NCBI GenBank assembly: GCA_036406615.1
Contig: DASXAQ010000045.1
Span: 1 to 35,501 of the forward strand
DNA: 35,501 bases
Source of the DNA: DASXAQ01 sp036406615
Lineage (GTDB): Bacteria > Actinomycetota > UBA4738
Direction: 5' to 3'
Shown one piece after another: positions 24,313 through 32,523 of this stretch; positions within the stretch are counted from its first letter, which is position 1; each line of letters opens with the position of its first letter. The notes below the pieces were generated by a model. It saw only the letters and a list, made by a program, of their open reading frames with translations, made no database searches and was not told the origin of the DNA. The position numbers and the translations under genes are program-made.

Positions 24313-25095
24313 ATGACGCAGGAGTCGCTGTCGTTCGATCGCGCCGCGGACTACTACGACCGCACTCGCGCGCTGTCGCCGGCGACGATGTCGGCCATCG
24401 TCGCCATGTTGTCGGAGGAACTGCGGGACCGGGACCGGACGCTCGAGGTCGGAGTCGGCACCGGCCGGATCGCCCTCCCGTTGGCGGACACGGGGATCCG
24501 CCTGGCCGGCGTCGACCTGTCCATGCCGATGATGGCGCGACTGGTCCACAAGGCTGGCGGCCGGCCACCGTTCCCGCTGGCCGTGGCCGACGCGACGGTG
24601 CTGCCGTTCGCCGACGCCGCGTTCGGGGCGGCCTTCGTCGTGCACGTGCTGCACCTGATCCCCCGGTGGCGCGACGCGGTTCGCGAGATGGCGCGCGTGT
24701 GCGTCCCCGGCGGCGTCCTGCTGATGGACCTGGGGGGCTGGCACGGCGCCTCCCACGAGATCAACGAGCGGTTCTTCGAGTCGGTTGGATTGCGCCCGAA
24801 GCGGCATCGGGGGCTCGGTGAGGATGAGTGGGACCAGCTCGACGAGCTCCTCGCCGAAACGGGCGGGCGCGCCCGTCCGCTCCCGGAGATCGTCGACGAG
24901 CGGCGCACGACTCCGAACGAGGTCATCGACGGACTGGCAAGCGGGTTGTTCTCCCAGACGTGGAGTGTCCCCGAGGAGACCCTGCGCGAAGCGGGCGTCG
25001 AGACCCGCGAGTGGGCGCTGGAGCGGTACGGAAGCCTGACGGAGCCGATCGTCGCTCGAACGCCGATCCGGTGGCGGGCGTTCGACCTGCCCTGA
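24313..25095 (+). CDS. Class I SAM-dependent methyltransferase
   Basis: 260-aa cytosolic methyltransferase. The SAM-binding motif I is LEVGVGTGR (about residues 44-52), motif II ends with the acidic GVDLS, and motif post-I/III includes 'VADATVLPFADAAFGAAFVVHVLHLIP' (about 92-118), as in the UbiE/Methyltransf_11 group. ATG 24313 was chosen; 19 bases follow the aminotransferase stop. The methyl acceptor is unknown. A role in amine methylation is possible from context only. Confidence 0.8.
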   Translation: MTQESLSFDRAADYYDRTRALSPATMSAIVAMLSEELRDRDRTLEVGVGTGRIALPLADTGIRLAGVDLSMPMMARLVHKAGGRPPFPLAVADATVLPFADAAFGAAFVVHVLHLIPRWRDAVREMARVCVPGGVLLMDLGGWHGASHEINERFFESVGLRPKRHRGLGEDEWDQLDELLAETGGRARPLPEIVDERRTTPNEVIDGLASGLFSQTWSVPEETLREAGVETREWALERYGSLTEPIVARTPIRWRAFDLP

Positions 25096-25122
25096 TCCGA
25101 ACCGACGGCGACTCGCGGGAGA

Positions 25123-26109
25123 TCAGGCCGATCGCTGCGGGGAGGGCGTCCGGCCGTGCTTGCGGAGCGCGATACCCGAAAGAGCCTCCAGCACAACTCG
25201 ATGCGCCAGCAGGGCCGTGATGTCGGCGTGGTCGTACGGGGGCGAGACCTCGACGACCTCCATGCCGGCCAGCGGCAGCTCCGTCGCGATCCGCCGCACG
25301 GCGCGCAGGAGCTCGCGAGCGGTGAGCCCTCCCGGCTCCGGCGTGCCGGTGCCGGGCGCGTGAGCCGGATCGCAGACGTCGATGTCCACCGAGAGGAAGA
25401 CGTGGCCGAGGCCGGCCTGGGCGGCCAGCACCTCGTCCATGACCGGTGCCATCCCGCGCTCGTGGATCTCGTCCATCAGGTGCCACCGGAAGCCCTGCCC
25501 GCGGGCCCAGTCCAGGTCCGACGGCGGCGGCCAGTAGCCTCGCAGCCCGACCTGGACGATGTGCTCGCCGCGGATCGAGCCCTCTTCCACCAGGAGTCGA
25601 AGCGGCGTGCCGTGCGACAGCCGTGGCTCCTCGTAGGCATCGTCCGCGTGCGCGTCGAAGTGGATGAGCCCGAGGGGCGACGGCGCCACGTGCGCGGCGA
25701 CGGCGCCAACGTCCGGGTGGGCGATGGCGTGATCGCCGCCGAGCACGATCGGGACGGCGCCGGCGGCGCACACCGCGGCCACGGCGTCGCGGATGCGTTC
25801 GTGGGTCGTCAGCGGGTATCCGGGCACCGCCGACACGTCCCCGTGGTCGACGACCGTCAGCGCGTCGAACGGGTCGATGCCCGCGTCCAGGTTCGGCATC
25901 GAGGGCGGCGCCCAACCGATGGGGTCGGCCGCACGGATCGCGCGCGGGCCGAATCGCGCGCCGGGCCGGTACGAGACCAGCTCGTCGGACGGCGCACCCA
26001 GGATGGCGACGTCCACGCCGGACAGCTCGGACGCCTCCAGGACCAGCGGGAGCTTTCCGAACGTCGGAATGCCCGCGAACGACGGCTCCTCGTCCCGCCC
26101 GACCCGCAT
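25123..26109 (-). CDS. speB: Agmatinase-family ureohydrolase
   Basis: 328-aa manganese enzyme that hydrolyses a guanidino group to urea and an amine. All family metal ligands are visible: His127 (GGDHAIA), Asp152, His154 and Asp156 (FDAHADD), Asp242 and Asp244 (SVDIDVCDP). 'PGTGTPEPGGLTARELL' is the substrate loop of the agmatinase/guanidinobutyrase/guanidinopropionase group. The sequence does not separate these substrates. ATG 26109 has GAGG upstream and starts five bases after the hotdog gene stop, so it is the third gene of the minus operon. Product could be putrescine, GABA or beta-alanine. Confidence 0.88.
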   Translation of the reverse strand: MRVGRDEEPSFAGIPTFGKLPLVLEASELSGVDVAILGAPSDELVSYRPGARFGPRAIRAADPIGWAPPSMPNLDAGIDPFDALTVVDHGDVSAVPGYPLTTHERIRDAVAAVCAAGAVPIVLGGDHAIAHPDVGAVAAHVAPSPLGLIHFDAHADDAYEEPRLSHGTPLRLLVEEGSIRGEHIVQVGLRGYWPPPSDLDWARGQGFRWHLMDEIHERGMAPVMDEVLAAQAGLGHVFLSVDIDVCDPAHAPGTGTPEPGGLTARELLRAVRRIATELPLAGMEVVEVSPPYDHADITALLAHRVVLEALSGIALRKHGRTPSPQRSA

Positions 26110-26114
26110 CGTCG

Positions 26115-26510
26115 TCAGCCTCTGCGCTGCAGGTGTTTCTGGACGACGGTGGTCGCGGTTGCCCGCGCAACCAGGACCGGCTGGTCGAGCGCGTCGACGG
26201 CCGACTCCTCCAGATCGGGCCGCGCGTCGACCACTCGCCAGGCCTCGGCGTCGAACGTGCGAGACGTGTTCCCCTCCCGGACCAGCTTCGCCCGGCACTC
26301 CAGGAAGTCGCCGGGGCGCACCGGCGCCAGGAACTCGACGCGCTCGTAGGCGCGCAGCAGGCCCTCGTCGCCGTCTCGGCGGACGGTGATCTCGGTGGCG
26401 AGGTCGCCGAAGATCTTCATGACGAACGCGCCGGCGGCGATGCTGCCGTAGTGCGCGTCCTCGGACCCCACTCGGATCCGGATGAACGACTCCACCGGTT
26501 GCTCGGCCAT
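26115..26510 (-). CDS. Hotdog protein resembling 3-aminobutyryl-/beta-alanyl-CoA ammonia lyase
   Basis: 131-aa single hotdog domain. It shows SEDAHYG (about residues 16-22), FGDLATE (34-40), DGDEGLLRAYERVEFLAPVRPGD and EGNTSRTFDAEAW, a run that matches my memory of the lysine-fermentation ammonia lyase Kal and the Clostridium propionicum beta-alanyl-CoA ammonia lyase. Those enzymes remove ammonia from 3-aminoacyl-CoA to give the enoyl-CoA. The usual GGN(L)V(D/N)GA stretch after DAHY is changed and one residue shorter (GSIAAGA), so activity is uncertain; a plain acyl-CoA thioesterase is the alternative. Its start overlaps the acyl-CoA synthetase stop (TGATG). Confidence 0.7.
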   Translation of the reverse strand: MAEQPVESFIRIRVGSEDAHYGSIAAGAFVMKIFGDLATEITVRRDGDEGLLRAYERVEFLAPVRPGDFLECRAKLVREGNTSRTFDAEAWRVVDARPDLEESAVDALDQPVLVARATATTVVQKHLQRRG

Positions 26511-28657
26511 CACGCGTGCTCCTTCCCTTCGCTCTGGCTTCCATTGGCGAGTACGGCGTTCGCCGCGTCCACGACGACGAGGGCGTCTGCTGCGCATGTG
26601 CCGGCCTCGCCGACGAACATCGGGTTGACGTCCACCTCGCGGATCTCCGGATGGTCCGCAGCCAGGCGCGACAGCGCGGCCACGGCCTGCTTGAGCGGTT
26701 CCGGGTCGGCGCCCGCCCGGTCGAGCATGGCGCCGATCACGCTCTCCTGCAGCATCTCTTCGAGGTCCTCCACGGAGACCGGGCACACCCGGACCGAGAC
26801 CTGCTTCAGCGCCTCGGTCAGCGCCCCGCCCACGCCGACCAGGACCACCGCGCCGAACGCGGAGTCGTGCCGCATGCCACAGATGACCTCGACGCCGGCG
26901 GCTGTGGCCTCGACCAGCACCCCGTTCGCCGGCACGCCGCTGTTCCGCGCGCGCTCGGCGAGTCGGTCGAACGTCGCGCGCACGGCGTCGTCTCCGGCCA
27001 CGCCGACGGCCACGAAGCCGGCCGCCGACTTGTGGGCGACGCCGGGGGCGTTCGCCTTCATCACCACGGGGTGCCCCAGGTCGCCGGCGAGGCGAACGGC
27101 TTCCTCGGCGGTGGCCGCCACGTCGCCCGGGACCACCGGCACGCCGTACGCGGCCAGCACCCGCCGGCTGGCGTGTTCGGACAGCACTGGCCCCGGCTCG
27201 TCGATCGAGACGAGGCCGGGCTCGGCAGCCGCGGGGAGCGGGGTGCGGTCGCGCCAGGTGCCCCACCACCGGGCTCGCCGAAGCGCCACCAGGGCGGGGC
27301 GCAGGCCGTGCAGGAGCGGGATCCCGGCGGCGCGCAGCGGCTCGCGAACGGACTCGTGGGCCGGCCCCATGCCGTGCAGCGTGAAGTAGACGCCGTAGCG
27401 GCCGGTTCGGCGGACGGCCTCGATGAGCGACCGCGCGCCCGCCGCCCCGAGGTCGACCTCGTTCTCGCCCATCCACGTCGTCACCTTGTCGAGCGCGACC
27501 GCGACGATGTCCGCGTCCTCGTGTGCCATCGCGTCGACGATCTCGTCGTAGAGCGCGTGGAAGTCGGGGTCGACTCCCCAGGGGTCGACGGGGTTGCCGA
27601 TGTAGGCGAAGTTCGGCCAGCGGCCACGCAGGCGCTCGACCATCGCGGGCGACGGCTGCGGCAATTCGAACCCGAGCCGCCGGGCGTGATCGGCCACGAG
27701 CTGCGCCTCCCCGCCCGAATCCGTGACGGCGATCAGCCGCGGCCCCGGCGGCAAGCGCTTGTGCGCCAGCACTTCCGAGACCTCGATGAGCTCGTCCAGG
27801 TCGTCGACGCCGATCGCGCCGAGCTGATGCAGCAGCCCGGTCACCACTTCGTCGGCGGACGCCAGCGTCCCGGAGTGCGCGGCGATGGCCGCGGCCGCCT
27901 CGGCGGAGCGCCCTGCCTGCAGGACGGCGGCGGGCTTGCCGGCCGCCCGCATCGCGCGCAGCCCGTCGACGAACGCCGCCGGATCGCGAAAGCCCTCCAG
28001 GAACACCGCGACCGCATCCGTGTCCGGATCGCTCGCGAAGTAGCTGAGGTATTCGCCCGCGGACGTCCCCATCTCCGTGCCCGAGGAGACCAGCGCGGAG
28101 AACCCGATGCGCGGCCCCATGTTCACCATAGCCTCGATCACCGAGCCGCTCTGCGACACCACGGCGACCCGGCCGGGCAGGAGGTGCGGGGCGAGCGTCC
28201 CGATGTACAGCGCCGCCCGGCCGGGCGCGATGACGCCCATGCAGTTCGGGCCGGCGACGGCCATGCCGTACTCGCGCGCCACGGCGGCGATCTCGCGTTG
28301 GGCGTCGACGGCCGCCTGGCCCGTTTCCGAGAAGCCGCCGCCCGGGACCATCGCCGCGCGCGCTCCTCGCTTGGCGGCGGCGCGCAGGACCTCGGGCACC
28401 AGGTCGATGCGAACCGCGGCCGCCACGGCGTCCGGCGCCTCCGGCAGGTCGTCCACCGACGGGTAGCAGCGACGGCCGGCAACCTCCTCGTAGCGAGGGT
28501 TCACGGGATACACCGGCCCCCGATAGCCGATGGCGTCCAGGTTCTCCAGGACGATGCGCCCGACGAACGAGGTCGGCGACGCGCCGACCACCGCGACGGA
28601 TCGCGGCTCGAGCAACGCGTCGATGGGCTTGGCCGGGCCGGGCATGGCGGCGGCCAT
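26510..28657 (-). CDS. ADP-forming acyl-CoA synthetase (acetate-CoA ligase family), alpha-beta fusion
   Basis: 715-aa fused enzyme. CoA-binding Rossmann domain (about 15-140, SVAVVGASP), then two CoA-ligase domains with the phosphohistidine His261 in AAHSGTLAS and Glu221 in LEGFRDP, then a linker and an ATP-grasp domain (about 490-710, VLAAYGVPVVPG, HPVVMKANAP, EVICGMRHD). It makes acyl-CoA with ATP to ADP and phosphate through a histidine phosphate. The beta-domain motif HK(S/T)DVGGV reads HKSAAGFV here, so part of the usual site is changed. Start ATG 28657 or 28645. First gene of the operon with the hotdog and ureohydrolase genes; substrate unknown, perhaps an amino acid. Confidence 0.88.
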   Translation of the reverse strand: MAAAMPGPAKPIDALLEPRSVAVVGASPTSFVGRIVLENLDAIGYRGPVYPVNPRYEEVAGRRCYPSVDDLPEAPDAVAAAVRIDLVPEVLRAAAKRGARAAMVPGGGFSETGQAAVDAQREIAAVAREYGMAVAGPNCMGVIAPGRAALYIGTLAPHLLPGRVAVVSQSGSVIEAMVNMGPRIGFSALVSSGTEMGTSAGEYLSYFASDPDTDAVAVFLEGFRDPAAFVDGLRAMRAAGKPAAVLQAGRSAEAAAAIAAHSGTLASADEVVTGLLHQLGAIGVDDLDELIEVSEVLAHKRLPPGPRLIAVTDSGGEAQLVADHARRLGFELPQPSPAMVERLRGRWPNFAYIGNPVDPWGVDPDFHALYDEIVDAMAHEDADIVAVALDKVTTWMGENEVDLGAAGARSLIEAVRRTGRYGVYFTLHGMGPAHESVREPLRAAGIPLLHGLRPALVALRRARWWGTWRDRTPLPAAAEPGLVSIDEPGPVLSEHASRRVLAAYGVPVVPGDVAATAEEAVRLAGDLGHPVVMKANAPGVAHKSAAGFVAVGVAGDDAVRATFDRLAERARNSGVPANGVLVEATAAGVEVICGMRHDSAFGAVVLVGVGGALTEALKQVSVRVCPVSVEDLEEMLQESVIGAMLDRAGADPEPLKQAVAALSRLAADHPEIREVDVNPMFVGEAGTCAADALVVVDAANAVLANGSQSEGKEHA

Positions 28658-28769
28658 TGTGCCCGGTCGGGACCGCCGGCCTCAACCGACGCGACGAACA
28701 GGAACGGGCCGGCGTGCCGCCCGTTTGGACACCACCTCCGGGGCGGGCCGCCCGATCCGCGGATGCCCG

Positions 28770-28775
28770 TAGACT
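28770..28775 (+). promoter_or_regulatory. -10 element of small membrane protein gene
   Basis: TAGACT, same hexamer as the ferredoxin -10; expected start near 28782, followed by GGAGG and ATG 28796. No good -35 seen. Confidence 0.35.
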
Positions 28776-28795
28776 TGGCGCCGGAGGTCGATCGC

Positions 28796-29041
28796 ATGGG
28801 GCTGTTCCTGCTCATCCTGTTGCTGGTCCTGCTGGCCACCGGAGCCCTCTGGGCCGTGGTCAAGGTGGCCCTGGGCGTGGCGCTCGGGCTGCTCATCGTG
28901 GTTGCGGCCGTCGGCGCGTTCGTGACCTGGCGCGTTCGCCGGGCGATGCGCGGCAGCGGGTGGCGCCAGGTGAAGGGCCCCGGCGGCTCGTCCGAGGTGA
29001 CGGTCTTCTACCGCGAGCCGAAGGACGATCCGCGCTCCTAA
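28796..29041 (+). CDS. Small membrane protein, unknown function
   Basis: 81 aa. Residues about 1-45 are very hydrophobic (two short spans, rich in Leu, Val and Ala), ending in a basic TWRVRRAMR, then a soluble tail with 'KGPGGSSEVTVFYREP'. ATG 28796 follows GGAGG by eight bases, with TAGACT upstream. I recognise no family. Its stop overlaps the stop of the alpha/beta hydrolase (convergent, 4-base overlap). Confidence 0.65.
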   Translation: MGLFLLILLLVLLATGALWAVVKVALGVALGLLIVVAAVGAFVTWRVRRAMRGSGWRQVKGPGGSSEVTVFYREPKDDPRS

Positions 29042-29697
29042 CCGGCCTCGAACATCGCTCGTGACGCGAACCCGCCGATCGTGGCGGCCGCTTCCTTCTC
29101 CCGCCGCCAGAAGAAGTGGTCGGTGTCCGGCAGGACCACCGTCTCCGCGCCCGGGATCCGGCGCGCGAGCGACCTGAGCTCGGGCACCGGGCAGAACGGG
29201 TCTGCCTCGCCCGCGAGCAGCAGGACCGGACCCGCCATGGCCGCCAGTTCGTCCCGGGACGGCAGCGGCGGCAGGTCGAGCCCCGCCTCGCCCAGCGGGA
29301 TGCCCACCACGGCACTTGCCGCGACGGCGTCATCGCGCGCGCCCAGGCGAAGGGCAACGTTCGCCCCGAACGACCAGCCGCAGACGAACGCGGGTCCGTC
29401 CACCGTTTCGCCGGCGAGCCGCAGTGCCGCCGCCGCATCCTCCAGCTCGCCGACCCCACCGTCGTACGCGCCGCCGGATCCCATCACGCCGCGAAAGTTG
29501 AACGACACCACGACCATCCCGCGCGCGGCCAGCTCGTTTCGGATGGCCCACAGCAGCGGGTGGTCCTTGCTGCCGCCCTCCTGTGGATGTGGGTGGCAGA
29601 TGACGGCCGAGCCGCGGGCGTCGTCATCCGGATGCCGAAGCTCCGCCTGGAGCACCACGCCGCCGGCCGACGCGATCTCGATCGGGCCATCGTTCAC
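29038..29697 (-). CDS. Alpha/beta hydrolase (serine hydrolase of the dienelactone-hydrolase-like type)
   Basis: 219-aa cytosolic hydrolase. Catalytic Ser lies in GWSFGA (about 107-112), Asp in GEADPFCP and His in DTDHFFW near the C-terminus. 'AVICHPHPQEGGSKDHPLL' and 'SFNFRGVMGSGG' (about 33-51 and 65-76) match the small KANL3/Tex30-like and UPF0227/YfbK-like hydrolases seen in many bacteria. No signal peptide. Substrate unknown, probably an ester. Divergent from the LLM oxidoreductase. Confidence 0.85.
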   Translation of the reverse strand: MNDGPIEIASAGGVVLQAELRHPDDDARGSAVICHPHPQEGGSKDHPLLWAIRNELAARGMVVVSFNFRGVMGSGGAYDGGVGELEDAAAALRLAGETVDGPAFVCGWSFGANVALRLGARDDAVAASAVVGIPLGEAGLDLPPLPSRDELAAMAGPVLLLAGEADPFCPVPELRSLARRIPGAETVVLPDTDHFFWRREKEAAATIGGFASRAMFEAG

Positions 29698-29750
29698 GCC
29701 GCCAGCCTCCCACGCCGGCGACGGGCGGCGTGCCGCGCCCGTGTGCGACG

Positions 29751-30734
29751 ATGGGCCGCGTGACCGGAGCCGACGTGCCGCTCGGGGTGGTGCTGCGGGA
29801 CCCGCTTCCCTGGGACGAGGCGCTCGATGTCGTTCGCACCGCCGAGGACACGGGGTACGAAGCGGTCTTCGTCCCCGAGATCCAGGCGCGCGAGGCGTTC
29901 GCGACGCTGGCCGGATTCGCGGCGAACACCGAACGGATACGGCTGGGGACCGGCATCGTGACGGTCGCCTCGCGCGCGCCGGCGACCACGGCGATGGCCG
30001 CCGCGACCGTGCACGAGGCCTCGGGCGGTCGCATGATCCTGGGCATCGGCTCGGGCGGAGCCACGCGCGACCAGCACCCGCTCGCCCTCGTGCAGGACTA
30101 CGCGCGGTTCGCGCGGGCGGCCTTGGCGGGGGAGCCCGCGCGCTCGGAGCGCTTCGGCGTCGACGGCTTCGAGCTCGGGGTGGCGCTGCCGTCGCCGGTT
30201 CCCGTGTGGCTGGCGGCGCTGGGGGACCGGATGATCGCGCTGGCGGGCCGGGTTGCCGACGGGGTGCTCCTCAACTGGTGCACGCCGGAGCGCGTGGCAT
30301 CCGCGAGAGCCGCGCTGGCGGCGTCGGCCGAGGCCGCCGGCCGGGACCCGTCGGAGGTGACCGTCGCGGTCTACGTTCGCGCCTGCCTCGGCGTGGAGGA
30401 GGACCTGGCCCTCGGTCCGCTTCGGTCCATGGCCGGGATGTACGCGTCGTTCCCCGCCTACGCGCGCCAGATGGAGGCCATGGGCCTTGGCGAGGACGCG
30501 ACGCGGGCCGCCGCCGCCCACGCGGCCCGGTCCCCCGAGGGAGTCCCGGAGTCGCTGGTCCGGGCGCTCACCGTCACCGGGGATCGAAAGCAGGCCCGCG
30601 CCCGGTTCGACGCGTATCGCGACGCCGGCGCTGACCTGGTCCTGTGCTACCCCGTTGCCGTGGATCGGGACGCCTACTCGTCGGTCCTGGGCACGGTCCT
30701 GGCGGCCGCCCCGACGCCGGCCGTCGAGCGATAG
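29751..30734 (+). CDS. LLM-class (luciferase-like) flavin/F420-dependent oxidoreductase
   Basis: 327-aa TIM-barrel protein of the bacterial luciferase superfamily. PLGVVLRDPLPWDEALDVVRTAEDTGYEAVFVPEI-type opening (residues about 10-40), then 'RIRLGTGIVTVASRAP' and 'ILGIGSGG' typical of cofactor pocket strands in F420- or FMN-using members, 'PVPVWLAALGDRMIALAGRVADGVLLNW' and the C-terminal LVLCYPVA. In actinobacteria such proteins mostly use F420, but FMN cannot be excluded. Start ATG 29751 (or GTG 29760). Substrate unknown. Confidence 0.85.
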   Translation: MGRVTGADVPLGVVLRDPLPWDEALDVVRTAEDTGYEAVFVPEIQAREAFATLAGFAANTERIRLGTGIVTVASRAPATTAMAAATVHEASGGRMILGIGSGGATRDQHPLALVQDYARFARAALAGEPARSERFGVDGFELGVALPSPVPVWLAALGDRMIALAGRVADGVLLNWCTPERVASARAALAASAEAAGRDPSEVTVAVYVRACLGVEEDLALGPLRSMAGMYASFPAYARQMEAMGLGEDATRAAAAHAARSPEGVPESLVRALTVTGDRKQARARFDAYRDAGADLVLCYPVAVDRDAYSSVLGTVLAAAPTPAVER

Positions 30735-30747
30735 CGACCGTCAAGGG

Positions 30748-30775
30748 TTGCGCTCGAGCGACCGAGGACTAGACT
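30748..30775 (+). promoter_or_regulatory. Ferredoxin promoter
   Basis: -35 TTGCGC (30748-30753), 16-base spacer, -10 TAGACT (30770-30775). Expected start near 30782, where a TTGTACG (30782-30788) also occurs. The -35 is identical to that of the first ABC operon. Confidence 0.5.
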
Positions 30776-30820
30776 GTCAATTTGTACGGTCGGCACGGTG
30801 GATAAAGGAGGAAACACCCC

Positions 30821-31150
30821 ATGGCGTACGTCATCGCGGAGCCCTGCATCGACCTGAAGGACCGGTCCTGCGTGGACGAGTGCCCGGTGGACTGCATCTA
30901 CGAGGGCGGTCGCAAGCTCTACATCCAGCCCGACGAGTGCGTGGATTGCGGCGCGTGCGAGCCGGTATGCCCCGTGACCGCGATCTTCTACGAGGACGAC
31001 GTGCCTCCGGAGTGGAAGCAGTACATCCAGGTCGAGCAGGAGTTCTTCACCGACGCCGTCTCCGGCATCGGCTCCCCGGGTGGAGCGGCGCAGGTCGGCG
31101 CCGTGGAGAAGGACACGCCGTTCGTCCAGAGCTTCCAATCGGCCGAGTAG
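30821..31150 (+). CDS. fdxA: Seven-iron ferredoxin (FdxA type)
   Basis: 109-aa electron carrier. Cysteines 9, 17, 21, 25 and 40, 43, 46, 50 fall exactly one residue after those of Azotobacter FdI (8, 16, 20, 24; 39, 42, 45, 49). By that model Cys9, 17 and 50 bind a [3Fe-4S] cluster and Cys21, 40, 43 and 46 a [4Fe-4S] cluster. The FdI Cys11 position is Leu12, as in 7Fe rather than 8Fe ferredoxins. A C-terminal tail of about 55 residues follows, ending VQSFQSAE. Strong start: AAAGGAGG before ATG 30821. The convergent neighbour is an FrhB-like iron-sulfur protein. Confidence 0.93.
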   Translation: MAYVIAEPCIDLKDRSCVDECPVDCIYEGGRKLYIQPDECVDCGACEPVCPVTAIFYEDDVPPEWKQYIQVEQEFFTDAVSGIGSPGGAAQVGAVEKDTPFVQSFQSAE

Positions 31151-31165
31151 CCCGGGCCGAACAGC

Positions 31166-32380
31166 TCAGGCTTCGAGCGCCTGCGGCGCCGGCGCACCCG
31201 CGCCAGTCGATCCATCCGCGGCAGCCGTGCCGCCGTTCGACACCGCGACGATGGGCAACAGGGCGGGGCCGCGCCGCTCCGCCGGCAGTTCGTCCACCGG
31301 CCAGCGCTTGCGCGACTTCGCGGCCAGCTTCTCCATGAGCGCGAGCGCGGCCGGGTCCTCGGACCCGGGGCGCGACTCGATGATGCCGGCCTCCAGCGCC
31401 GCCTTCCAGATCTCGTCCCCGAGGTCCGTGCGGATGACGGTCAGCGTCCATCCTTCGCCCTGACCGAGCCCACCGAACGAGATGTCGGCGTGCTCCGCCG
31501 TGAAGTCGGGGCAGCGCAGGCAGCCGGGCCGCGTCCACTGGTGGGACTCCTTCAGCGAGATGTCCACGACCTCGCCGTCGGTCTTGTAGACGATGACCTT
31601 CCCTTTCACGTTGATGCGCGCGATCTGGTCCCAATCGATGCCGAGCTCGTCGTGGACCTTGTGCTCCATCAGGCCCTCGTACGTGAACGTCTTCGAACAC
31701 AGCAGGCCGAACGTCCACGCGAGCTTCTTGTTCCATTTGTTGACGCCGCGCGACGGCAGCGTGCCGGCGACCGCGGCCTGACAGGACATGCCGACGAGCG
31801 CCATCTTCGACAGCCCCAACTCGGCGCCCTTCGTGAGCGCCAGGGGGTTGGCCGAGTACGTGTAGCGCGACCCCGCGGACGAGAGCACCCCATCGGCGTC
31901 GGTCACGACAGCCGGCTCGACGTCCCACGGCCGCTCCTCCGAGAGCTTCGACGTGGCGACGCCGTCGATCTGGCCGGTCTCCAGGCCCCAGATCAGCAGC
32001 GCCGACACCACGCCGCCGTCCTGCCCCTGCGCCAGGACGCGGGGGTCGGTGGCGCGGGCGAGCACCACGTCCTTGTGGATGCCGATGACCTCCTCCGGCA
32101 GCCGCGTGCGGCCGAAGCGGGCGGTGTCGGCGTCGGATTCCCATTCGCGAAAGCGCGGACAGGCGCGGGTGCAGATGTCGCATCCCTTGTCGCCATGCGA
32201 GCACTGGGCCGGCCCCTCGTCCTGCAACTGGACCGGCTTGTAGTCCTCGTAGCCAAGGACGTGGAAGGGACAGACAACGACGCAGGCGGCACAGCCGGTG
32301 CAGAGCCCACTGGTCACGACCTCGGAGTACAGGTCGCTCCATTGGGTCTTTTCGCCGAACGGCGTCGCCATGGCGGGCAC
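31166..32380 (-). CDS. FrhB/FdhB-like F420-type iron-sulfur oxidoreductase beta subunit
   Basis: 404-aa cytosolic protein. Two [4Fe-4S] ferredoxin motifs at the N-terminus: Cys27, 30, 33, 37 (LCTGCAACVVVCP) and Cys60, 67, 70, 74 (GCDICTRACP). The FrhB core follows, with AQGQDGGVVSALLIWGLETG, GMSCQAAVAG and RPGCLRCPDFTAEHADISFGG. FrhB-type subunits move electrons between F420 and flavin/iron-sulfur centres; no hydrogenase or dehydrogenase alpha gene is in the window. A Gly/Ala/Pro-rich tail ends the protein. Start GTG 32380 or ATG 32371; TATACT immediately upstream argues for a leaderless transcript near ATG 32371. Redox partner might be the adjacent ferredoxin. Confidence 0.85.
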   Translation of the reverse strand: MPAMATPFGEKTQWSDLYSEVVTSGLCTGCAACVVVCPFHVLGYEDYKPVQLQDEGPAQCSHGDKGCDICTRACPRFREWESDADTARFGRTRLPEEVIGIHKDVVLARATDPRVLAQGQDGGVVSALLIWGLETGQIDGVATSKLSEERPWDVEPAVVTDADGVLSSAGSRYTYSANPLALTKGAELGLSKMALVGMSCQAAVAGTLPSRGVNKWNKKLAWTFGLLCSKTFTYEGLMEHKVHDELGIDWDQIARINVKGKVIVYKTDGEVVDISLKESHQWTRPGCLRCPDFTAEHADISFGGLGQGEGWTLTVIRTDLGDEIWKAALEAGIIESRPGSEDPAALALMEKLAAKSRKRWPVDELPAERRGPALLPIVAVSNGGTAAADGSTGAGAPAPQALEA

Positions 32381-32386
32381 AGTATA
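32381..32386 (-). promoter_or_regulatory. -10 of the FrhB-like gene (leaderless)
   Basis: TATACT on the minus strand, immediately before the GTG at 32380. Expected start (about 32374-32371) coincides with the ATG at 32371, so no room for a ribosome site. No good -35 found. Confidence 0.45.
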
Positions 32387-32523
32387 GGAGCCGTCGCGGC
32401 GTTCGAGTTGGTCCGTTCACCCGATTCGACCAGGGGTCATTTGTCCGCTCCGGCCTGCCCGGATGCTGGTGGGCGGGCGAGCGGGTTGCTAGGCTCCCGG
32501 CGTGCCGGAGCGAGGGCGAACCC

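Noticed and set aside
26516..28790. Long plus-strand open frame opposite the acyl-CoA synthetase
   Set aside because: Antisense shadow; only its last 81 codons (from 28796) form a separate plausible gene.
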